The notes below the pieces were generated by a model that made no database searches, was not told the origin of the DNA, and was given only the letters and a program-made list of their open reading frames with translations. A stretch of 5,815 nucleotides of DNA from the NCBI GenBank assembly GCA_937995505.1, contig CALKJV010000216.1:1-5815 (forward strand), in the 5' to 3' direction. The translations under genes and the position numbers were made by a program. Each line of letters opens with the position of its first letter. The stretch's first letter is position 1. The DNA comes from an uncultured Bacteroidia bacterium. Lineage in GTDB: Bacteria > Bacteroidota > Bacteroidia > SpSt-205. Positions 1 through 5,004 of this stretch are shown here, in pieces.

Positions 1-449
1 TGCGGCAGCTTATTGGGTATGTGCCGCAGCAGCCTGTGCTTCTCAGCGGTACTATTGCCCAAAATCTACGCTTGGTGGCGCCTACGGCTTCTCAGCGGGA
101 GCTGTGGCGGGCTTTAGAGTGGGCCGGCCTCGCCGATGAGGTAGCAGCTTTACCCAAGGGCCTTCATTCAGATATAGGCCTCTGGGGCCAGCAGGTCTCA
201 GGCGGTCAGCGCCAACGGCTCGCCTTGGCCATGACGCTGCTCCGACGTCCCCGAGCCCTTCTCTTAGACGAAACCTTCGCTCCTCTGGATAGCGCCAAAA
301 TCCAAGAAATTCTGCACCACCTCTCCCGGCACTTTGCGCAGGCTACTTGGCTCATTTTTAGCCACCGAAGGGAAGTATATCCCTTTGTGGAGGCATGGGG
401 CGAAGGGTTTCAGATCTTTTCGCCCAGTTCCAGTGAAATTGGGGCGTGA
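1..449 (+). CDS. ABC transporter ATP-binding subunit, exporter type, C-terminal part (5' end outside window)
   Basis: This is the C-terminal part of an ATP-binding cassette domain that powers transport across the inner membrane. The frame is open to the left edge (first whole codon at base 3), so the GTG at 21 is an internal valine and the gene starts outside the window. Seen in order: Q-loop IGYVPQQPVLLSGTI (about 12-56), signature VSGGQRQR (195-218), Walker B ALLLDE with the catalytic Glu (255-272), a D-loop reading APLD, and the switch His in FSHRR (363-365). The Q-loop wording and the order of motifs fit exporter-type permease-ATPase fusions (ABCB/MsbA or CydCD-like), but the membrane domain is not in the window and the substrate cannot be told. 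Departures from the usual wording are DETFAPLD instead of DEATSALD, and SDIGLWG where exporters usually have a TxVGExG-like X-loop. The last 40 bp overlap the convergent Sua5-DUF488 gene. Confidence is high for the family and low for the substrate. Confidence 0.93.
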   Translation, partial: RQLIGYVPQQPVLLSGTIAQNLRLVAPTASQRELWRALEWAGLADEVAALPKGLHSDIGLWGQQVSGGQRQRLALAMTLLRRPRALLLDETFAPLDSAKIQEILHHLSRHFAQATWLIFSHRREVYPFVEAWGEGFQIFSPSSSEIGA

Positions 450-1753
450 TGTAGGCGCAGCCCGCCTTCGGGTAAGATGTGCAGTACGGTAAAACCTTCT
501 TGCTTCAGCTGGTCCGACAGTTGGAAGCGATGACAGCGGTGGGGTTCGCCCTCTGCGCATAGGATCACCACATGTAAGTACTCCTGCAAGGCTCGGCTCA
601 AGGTAAAGGGGAGTTTTTTAGGGAGGGGCTGCCATTCATAGGCTATGCCGGCTTCGTGGAGACTCTTTTGGAGGGGCCCCTGGGAAAAGTGAGGTACATA
701 GCGGGAGTAGGGCTGCTTGCGGATATCCACAAGGGCCCCAATCTCATAGCGGCGCAGCAGCGCAAGGAATTCCCCCCAGCTGTGGTTGCTGTGTCCAATC
801 GTAAAGACGCTTCGGGTATGCGCGCGGTGTAGCCTATCATGAAGGGCCTCGCCAAGACCCGTGGAGGGAATCTGCTGGACGAGGATAAATTCGGTAGGCT
901 CTTGGTCGCACCGGTGGAGGGTCGCGTAGAGGGTATGGGCGGCTTCTTGGAGGGTGCCGTTGAGACTCAGGCTATGGAGGTAAGAGTGATTGAGGCCCTC
1001 AGGGGGGCTCAGAAAGATGAGGGAGGCGTTTGCTTCTATGGGTGGGGTTTTCCAGCCATACAAGAGGGGCTTTTTCGGGGCGTAGTGTCGCGCAAACTGT
1101 CCTGGGGTCTTAGGCACAGAAGTCGTGGAGCGCACATGGAGCTTCTCGCCAAGGACTTCTTCTATCTGCTCTCGAGAGATAGCCCCGGGTCGGTAGAGAA
1201 TGAAGCGCCCTTTCTCTTCGCCGATAATCGTAGACTCAATGCCTGCCTGGCAAGGCCCTCCGTCTAAAATCAGCGGTATCTGTCTGTCAAAGTAGCGCTT
1301 CACGTGCTCGGCTGTCGTGGGGCTCGTGTGGCCGAAAGGGTTTGCGCTGGGGGCAGCTAAGGGAAAAGAAAGGTGCTTGAGCAGCTCTTGCGTGAGGGGA
1401 TGGGCAGGCGCCCGAAAAGCTAGATGAGGTAGCCCAGCAGAGACCTGTGGAGCAATTCGTTCGCTTTTGGGCAGGAGGAGGGTGAGGGGGCCTGGCCAAA
1501 AAAGACTCATCAGCCGCCGTGCCCACAGCGGAACAGCGATGCCCAGCTCTTCTATCGCCTCTGCATCGCGCACGTGCACAATCAGCGGGTCGGAGGCCGG
1601 GCGAGCCTTAAGACGAAATACCTTCTCTACCGCTTGAGGAGAGGTGGCATTGGCCGCCAAGCCATACACCGTCTCTGTGGGGATGGCTACCACCTCGTCA
1701 GCCGCCAAAAGCGCCACAGCGGCTTCTACGTCAGTACTCACGCGGGTCTCCAT
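410..1753 (-). CDS. L-threonylcarbamoyladenylate synthase (Sua5/YrdC/YciO type) fused to a C-terminal DUF488 domain
   Basis: This is a 447-aa protein. The YrdC/Sua5 part makes threonylcarbamoyl-AMP from Thr, bicarbonate and ATP, the first step of t6A37 formation on ANN-decoding tRNAs in the cytoplasm. Seen: AIPTETVYGLAANA (23-36), KARPASDPLIVHV (49-61), the SxN-type motif APSANPFGHTSPT (134-146), GIESTI (171-176), YRPGAIS (187-193), then the linker PGQFARHYAPKKPL (217-230) and a Sua5 C-terminal domain ending TGLGEALHDRLHRA (298-311). This marks the long Sua5 form rather than short TsaC. About five residues later a DUF488 domain begins: FTIGHSNHS (317-325), VDIRKQPYSR (342-351) and CAEGEPHRCHR (399-409). 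DUF488 has no settled function that I know of. The usual stretch before the CAE...CHR motif is much shortened here. The frame is unbroken and no Met lies at the junction, so I read a true fusion. ATG at 1753 has no Shine-Dalgarno and overlaps the end of cdd by 16 bp. The 3' end overlaps the ABC gene by 40 bp. Confidence 0.9.
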   Translation of the reverse strand: METRVSTDVEAAVALLAADEVVAIPTETVYGLAANATSPQAVEKVFRLKARPASDPLIVHVRDAEAIEELGIAVPLWARRLMSLFWPGPLTLLLPKSERIAPQVSAGLPHLAFRAPAHPLTQELLKHLSFPLAAPSANPFGHTSPTTAEHVKRYFDRQIPLILDGGPCQAGIESTIIGEEKGRFILYRPGAISREQIEEVLGEKLHVRSTTSVPKTPGQFARHYAPKKPLLYGWKTPPIEANASLIFLSPPEGLNHSYLHSLSLNGTLQEAAHTLYATLHRCDQEPTEFILVQQIPSTGLGEALHDRLHRAHTRSVFTIGHSNHSWGEFLALLRRYEIGALVDIRKQPYSRYVPHFSQGPLQKSLHEAGIAYEWQPLPKKLPFTLSRALQEYLHVVILCAEGEPHRCHRFQLSDQLKQEGFTVLHILPEGGLRLHHAPISLELGEKI

Positions 1754-2202
1754 ACGAAAGCAAAAGGTAAAAGCAAGTCTACGCCGATAAACCGATACAC
1801 ACGCTGACTATTCCCTGCAAAGATAAGGGTCCAGGGATTTTGGCTCATCTGCTGATACTCGTGGAGTACTTGGCGACAAGCGCCGCACGGCATGACAGGG
1901 TGGGAGAGCTTTGGGGCATAAACCGCCAAGGCCTGTATTTGCGGGACCAGACCTTGAGCACCTAGATAGAAGAGTAGTACCCGTTCGGCGCAGAGGCCGC
2001 TGGGGTAAGCGGCATTTTCTTGGTTATTGGCCGTGTAGATTTCGCCAGCTATCAGACGAGCAGCGGCACCTACGGGGAAGCCCGAATAGGGGGCATAGGC
2101 TTTTTGGGCGGCGGCCTCGGCGGCTTTCACGAGTTCAGCTTCGCCGGGGGAAAGCTCGGCCCAGCTCAGCTCCTCATAGGTCACACTCCACGTTCGCTCC
2201 AC
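1738..2202 (-). CDS. cdd: Cytidine deaminase (start uncertain)
   Basis: It hydrolyses cytidine and deoxycytidine to uridine and deoxyuridine plus ammonia, in pyrimidine salvage in the cytoplasm. Seen: YAPYSGFPVGAA near the N-terminus, the substrate-binding NNQENAAYPSGL stretch, the zinc site CAE (Cys ligand and catalytic Glu) and PCGACRQ with the two further Cys ligands. This is the small, three-cysteine homotetrameric type. The frame is open to a TTG at 2238 (166 aa), but that codon shares a base with the gyrB ATG, and no in-frame ATG exists before the active site. I prefer GTG at 2202 (154 aa). It leaves about 34 residues before AYAPYS, close to what I recall for Bacteroides homologues, and the TTG then falls where a -33 promoter element is expected. 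GTG at 2184 is also possible. The gene lies just upstream of, and overlaps, the Sua5-DUF488 gene, so the two are probably co-transcribed. Function is very secure; the start is not. Confidence 0.93.
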   Translation of the reverse strand: MERTWSVTYEELSWAELSPGEAELVKAAEAAAQKAYAPYSGFPVGAAARLIAGEIYTANNQENAAYPSGLCAERVLLFYLGAQGLVPQIQALAVYAPKLSHPVMPCGACRQVLHEYQQMSQNPWTLIFAGNSQRVYRFIGVDLLLPFAFVWRPA

Positions 2203-2206
2203 TCCC

Positions 2207-2238
2207 CTAAGGTAAGGTTTTTCGTAGATTTGCCCCAA
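2207..2238 (-). promoter_or_regulatory. Candidate cdd promoter (-33 TTG, -7 TACCTTAG)
   Basis: On the minus strand TTG (2238-2236) is followed after 21 nt by TACCTTAG (2214-2207). This matches the Bacteroidota TAnnTTTG -7 element at all fixed positions but one. The centre-to-centre spacing of about 26 bp agrees with the known -33/-7 layout. Transcription would begin near 2203, directly at or before the GTG at 2202. This is a motif match only. Confidence 0.35.
2225..2232 (+). promoter_or_regulatory. Candidate gyrB promoter, -7 element TAGATTTG
   Basis: TAGATTTG is an exact match to the Bacteroidota -7 consensus TAnnTTTG and ends five bases before the gyrB ATG. With the usual spacing, transcription would start around 2235-2238, giving a leader of zero to about three nucleotides. 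No good -33 TTTG is seen at the expected place (about 2201-2205, where the sequence reads actcc), which lowers confidence. No Shine-Dalgarno is present upstream of the ATG. Confidence 0.45.
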
Positions 2239-4202
2239 TGCAAGATATTCAGCCCACAGCTCTCGGCGAAAGTGCCTATACAGCCTCCTCTATCCAAGTC
2301 TTAGAAGGCCTGGAAGCGGTGCGCAAACGCCCCGCCATGTACATCGGCGATATTGGGGTACGGGGGCTCCACCATCTCATCTTTGAGGTGGTAGATAACT
2401 CTATTGATGAAGCCATGGCGGGCTACTGCACCGAGATCGCGGTTACGCTGCATGCGGATGGGTACGTGACGGTGCGGGATAACGGGCGTGGCATTCCCGT
2501 AGATATACATCCTACGGAGGGGCGTTCTGCGCTAGAGGTGGTCATGACGGTTTTGCACGCAGGCGGTAAGTTTGACAAGCGTACCTATAAAGTCTCCGGG
2601 GGCTTGCATGGGGTGGGGGTTTCCTGCGTGAATGCTCTTTCAGAGCACTTAGAGGTGCGCGTGTACCGAGAAGGAAAAATCTGGTACCAAAGCTACCGCC
2701 AAGGCGTGCCGCAAGTACCTGTGGGGCCCATCGGTACTACCCGTGAGCGAGGTACCGAGGTGCATTTCAAGCCTGACCCTACGATATTTCCTGATACAGA
2801 ATTTCAGTTTGACCTGGTAGCCAGCCGACTGCGCGAGCTGGCGTATCTAAATAAAGGCATCAAGATCGTCCTGAAAGATGAGCGAGAACTAGATGAGCAG
2901 GGCAATCCCCTTACAAAAGTTTTTTTCTCCAAAGGCGGTTTGCCAGAGTTTGTCAAGCTGCTCAATCACGGCAAAGCCACCCTCCACAACCCCATCTACA
3001 TAGAAGGCACGGATCCCGAAGGGCTTTATCAGCTGGAGGTAGCCTTGCAGTACAATGAGACCTTCAATGAGACCCTCTACTCGTATGTGAATAACATTCG
3101 CACCCACGAGGGAGGTACGCATGTCGTAGGCTTTCGGAAAGCGCTAACCCGAGTTTTTAAAGCCTACGGCGAGAAGGAGGGGTTTTTCAGTAAGCTCAAG
3201 TTTGAGGTATCGGGGGATGACTTCAAGGAGGGGCTTGCGGCGGTCGTTTCTGTGAAGGTACCGGAGCCGCAGTTTGAGGGGCAGACTAAGACCAAGCTCG
3301 GCAACTCTGAGGTAGCCGGGATAGTGGAGAGTATAGTGGGGAAGGCTTTAGCGGAATACTTAGAGGAGAATCCCAAGGTAGCTCGGGCGGTCCTACAGAA
3401 GGTAGTTTTGGCGGCTGAGGCGCGGTATGCAGCGCGCAAAGCCCGCGAGATGGTGCAGCGAAAGGGGGCGATAGGCTCCGGCGGCCTACCTGGTAAGCTT
3501 GCGGACTGCGCTAGCAAAGACCCCGAAGCCAGCGAGCTTTTCCTCGTGGAAGGCGACTCGGCCGGCGGTAGCGCTAAACAAGGCCGAGATCGACGATTCC
3601 AAGCGATCCTACCCCTGCGCGGTAAAATCCTCAACGTAGAAAAAGCCCACCTCACCAAGGTTTACGAAAACGAGGAAATCAAAAATATTGCCATCGCGCT
3701 GGGCTTGGGCAAGTTCGGACCGCAAGGCATCCATGAAGCGGACCTGGAAAATCTCCGCTACCACAAGGTCATCCTCATGACAGATGCCGATGTAGATGGA
3801 AGCCATATTCGAACTCTCCTCCTGACGCTCTTTTATCGGTATATGCGTCCGCTCATTGAGAAGGGGCATTTGTACATTGCTTTGCCGCCGCTCTATCTCG
3901 TAAAGAAAGGCAAAGAGCAGCGCTACTGCTGGAATGATAGCCAGCTCAAAGCCGCTATCCAAGAGCTAGGGGGCGGCGATGAAAGCAAAGTAAACGTCCA
4001 GCGCTACAAGGGTCTCGGTGAAATGAACCCCGAGCAGCTCTGGGAAACTACCATGAACCCCGAAACCCGTACCCTCCAGCAAGTCTCCATTGAAGACGCC
4101 GCAGAGGCTGACGAGATATTCTCTGTGCTGATGAGCAAGGAGGTCGCCCCCCGCAAGCGCTTCATTGAGCAGAACGCCCGCTACGCACGCTTAGATGTGT
4201 AG
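2238..4202 (+). CDS. gyrB: DNA gyrase subunit B
   Basis: This is the ATPase subunit of gyrase, which with GyrA introduces negative supercoils into DNA; it is essential and the target of coumarin antibiotics. The protein has 654 aa, the usual length for the short GyrB form without the E. coli-type TOPRIM insertion. Seen in order: GHKL ATPase domain with EVVDNSIDEA (50-59, catalytic Glu50 and Mg-binding Asn54), DNGRGIPVD (81-89) and GGLHGVGVSCVNALS (121-135); transducer domain with QTKTKLGN (349-356, ATP-contacting lysine); TOPRIM domain with LVEGDSAGGSA (436-446), PLRGKILNVE (459-468) and the acidic DADVD (516-520); and the C-terminal QRYKGLGEMN (588-597). QTKTKLGN, EGDSAGGSAKQGRDR and QRYKGLGEMN, together with close overall likeness to Bacteroidota GyrB, favour GyrB over ParE. 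ATG 2238 is the only sensible start; the MYIG motif follows at residue 34. It diverges from cdd and is followed by a repeat/hairpin region. Confidence 0.98.
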   Translation: MQDIQPTALGESAYTASSIQVLEGLEAVRKRPAMYIGDIGVRGLHHLIFEVVDNSIDEAMAGYCTEIAVTLHADGYVTVRDNGRGIPVDIHPTEGRSALEVVMTVLHAGGKFDKRTYKVSGGLHGVGVSCVNALSEHLEVRVYREGKIWYQSYRQGVPQVPVGPIGTTRERGTEVHFKPDPTIFPDTEFQFDLVASRLRELAYLNKGIKIVLKDERELDEQGNPLTKVFFSKGGLPEFVKLLNHGKATLHNPIYIEGTDPEGLYQLEVALQYNETFNETLYSYVNNIRTHEGGTHVVGFRKALTRVFKAYGEKEGFFSKLKFEVSGDDFKEGLAAVVSVKVPEPQFEGQTKTKLGNSEVAGIVESIVGKALAEYLEENPKVARAVLQKVVLAAEARYAARKAREMVQRKGAIGSGGLPGKLADCASKDPEASELFLVEGDSAGGSAKQGRDRRFQAILPLRGKILNVEKAHLTKVYENEEIKNIAIALGLGKFGPQGIHEADLENLRYHKVILMTDADVDGSHIRTLLLTLFYRYMRPLIEKGHLYIALPPLYLVKKGKEQRYCWNDSQLKAAIQELGGGDESKVNVQRYKGLGEMNPEQLWETTMNPETRTLQQVSIEDAAEADEIFSVLMSKEVAPRKRFIEQNARYARLDV

Positions 4203-4207
4203 TACCC

Positions 4208-4256
4208 CCCTCTGTGACCCCTCTCTGTGCCCTCTGTGTCTCTGTGGTTTTTTCTC
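4208..4256. repeat. Direct repeat copy 1 of a CTCTGTG-rich element
   Basis: This 49-bp segment recurs at 4318-4366 with two mismatches (4232 C against T, 4246 G against A), a period of 110 bp. It starts six bases after the gyrB stop and is made of CTCTGTG units ending in a T-rich stretch. Such CTCTGTG...CACAGAG sequences are, to my knowledge, common as dispersed non-coding repeats in many bacterial genomes. Confidence 0.9.
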
Positions 4257-4293
4257 TTTTCACCACGGAGGCACGGAGAACACAGAGATTTTT
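4222..4293 (+). terminator. Long imperfect hairpin plus T run after gyrB; likely terminator within the repeat
   Basis: Arms 4222-4248 and 4262-4288 can pair over 27 positions with three G-U wobbles and two C-A mismatches, around a 13-nt T-rich loop (4249-4261). TTTTT (4289-4293) follows directly, the form of a rho-independent terminator for gyrB. The right arm is an inverted copy of the repeat unit and could instead pair with the second direct copy at 4333-4358. The stem is longer than a usual terminator, so it may mainly be a mobile or REP-like palindrome that happens to terminate transcription. Confidence 0.55.
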
Positions 4294-4317
4294 ACACATA
4301 GAGTGGGGAAGTTGTAT

Positions 4318-4366
4318 CCCTCTGTGACCCCTCTCTGTGCCTTCTGTGTCTCTGTAGTTTTTTCTC
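4318..4366. repeat. Direct repeat copy 2 of the CTCTGTG-rich element
   Basis: This is the second copy of the 49-bp unit at 4208-4256, with 47 of 49 bases identical; similarity stops sharply after the CTC at 4364-4366. Between the copies (4257-4317) lies the inverted arm and a short unique stretch. From 4367 to the tRNA promoter at 4409 I see nothing recognisable. Confidence 0.9.
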
Positions 4367-4408
4367 GGTCGCGCTGGCGGTAAGGGGTTCAGATTTTGGG
4401 GAAAGTGT

Positions 4409-4416
4409 TACCTTTG
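4409..4416 (+). promoter_or_regulatory. Candidate promoter of tRNA-His, -7 element TACCTTTG
   Basis: TACCTTTG is an exact match to the Bacteroidota TAnnTTTG element. It ends eight bases before the tRNA, which would place the start at about 4419-4421 and leave a very short 5' leader for RNase P. The -33 side is weak (TTC at 4388-4390). This promoter would also serve the DUF2480 and SPFH genes, since no gap exists after the tRNA. Confidence 0.5.
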
Positions 4417-4424
4417 TGCTGAAC

Positions 4425-4499
4425 GGCGGGCATAGCTCAGGTGGTTAGAGCGTCTGACTGTGGCTCAGAAGGTCGTCGGTTCGAGTCCGACTGTCCGCC
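4425..4499 (+). tRNA. tRNA-His (anticodon GTG)
   Basis: A full cloverleaf is seen. The acceptor stem 4426-4432 pairs with 4492-4498 (one G-U). The D stem is GCTC/GAGC (4435-4438 with 4448-4451). The anticodon stem 4453-4457 pairs with 4465-4469 around the loop CTGTGGC, with anticodon GTG at 4460-4462. A 5-nt variable loop follows, then a perfect 5-bp T stem (4475-4479 with 4487-4491) around TTCGAGT. The histidine identity is confirmed by an encoded extra G (4425, position -1) opposite C73 (4499). The 3' CCA is not encoded: after C73 the DNA reads CATGG, where ATG is the start of the next gene, so CCA must be added by the nucleotidyltransferase. Confidence 0.97.
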
Positions 4500-4500
4500 C

Positions 4501-5004
4501 ATGGAGGCCGCCCCCAATCGCGTAGAAGCGGCCGGGCTTCTAACCATGGATTTAGAAAAGCTATTGCCCCTCCCCCCTTGTTTGGCGATCGACTTGGCGA
4601 CTTTTATGGAGGGGGGGTACCTTCTACGAGAAAAGCCCTTTCGAGAAGCCCTCAAAGCCCATGACTGGAGCCAGTATGCCGGTGCAGCCGTAGCGATTTG
4701 GGTAAGTACCGATGCCATAGTGCCGCCCTGGGCCTACCTGCTGGTGGGGATGTACCTAGCGCCGTATGCTTCTTTTTATGCCGTTACAGCGCCTGAAGCC
4801 TTGTCGGACCTTTACCGCTTACAGGCGTTGGAACGCCTAGAGTACGAGCGCTTTCGCGACCAGAAAATTCTCCTCAAGGGGTGTGCTACGGTTTCACCAG
4901 TGGTACTGGTAGAATTTTTTCGGCGGGTAATGCCCATAGCCCATCTGATCTTTTATGGTGAAGCTTGCTCTAGTGTACCCGTCTACAAACGCAAAAAAAC
5001 ATGA
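4501..5004 (+). CDS. DUF2480 family protein
   Basis: A 167-aa protein of a family found, as far as I know, almost only in Bacteroidota and of unknown function. Seen: an N-terminal NRVEAAGLLTMDLEKL stretch (6-21) matching the family's NRVxxSGLxTxDLE-type start, EKPFREALKAHDWSQY (44-59), STDAIVPPWAY (69-79), LKGC (125-128) and the C-terminal GEACSSVPVYKRKK (153-166). No signal peptide or clear membrane helix is seen, so it is probably cytoplasmic. ATG at 4501 is chosen because the NRV...DLE region belongs to the family. The frame stays open to a GTG at 4441, but that lies inside tRNA-His. The start codon is one nucleotide after the tRNA discriminator base, so there is no room for its own promoter or ribosome-binding site; it is very likely transcribed with the tRNA. 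Its stop overlaps the start of the SPFH gene (ATGA), which points to translational coupling. Confidence 0.9.
   Translation: MEAAPNRVEAAGLLTMDLEKLLPLPPCLAIDLATFMEGGYLLREKPFREALKAHDWSQYAGAAVAIWVSTDAIVPPWAYLLVGMYLAPYASFYAVTAPEALSDLYRLQALERLEYERFRDQKILLKGCATVSPVVLVEFFRRVMPIAHLIFYGEACSSVPVYKRKKT

Noticed and set aside
463..474. Small CCCG/CGGG hairpin near the ABC/Sua5 convergence
   Set aside because: Only four base pairs, no T run on either strand, and it lies in coding sequence; not a supportable terminator.
264..560. 98-codon minus-strand frame across the ABC/Sua5 junction
   Set aside because: It overlaps both real genes in another frame and has no recognisable domain.
839..1267. 142-codon open frame on the + strand inside the Sua5-DUF488 gene
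   Set aside because: It lies wholly opposite a gene with clear conserved motifs; its translation shows no recognisable domain, so it is a shadow frame.
1818..1825. Exact TAnnTTTG match (TATCTTTG) on the minus strand near the end of cdd, and a near match TACCTTTT at 1769-1762 just before the Sua5 start
   Set aside because: Both could be an internal promoter for Sua5-DUF488, but no good -33 element is seen, they lie within or beside cdd coding sequence, and a six-base motif is expected a few times by chance in a window of this size.
3164..3962. Two minus-strand open frames inside gyrB
   Set aside because: Both are antisense to the highly conserved TOPRIM region of gyrB and resemble no family I know.
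4195..4383. 62-codon + strand frame after gyrB with CLCGFFSFHHGGTENTE-like translation
   Set aside because: This is the typical spurious translation of the CTCTGTG/CACAGAG repeat and starts inside gyrB; treated as repeat, not gene.
4441..4500. N-terminal extension of the DUF2480 protein from GTG 4441
   Set aside because: These bases are the body of tRNA-His; family similarity begins just after ATG 4501.
4499..4501. CCA directly at the end of the tRNA
   Set aside because: In tRNA-His the first C is the discriminator paired with G-1, so these bases are C73, C and the A of the ATG, not an encoded CCA tail.
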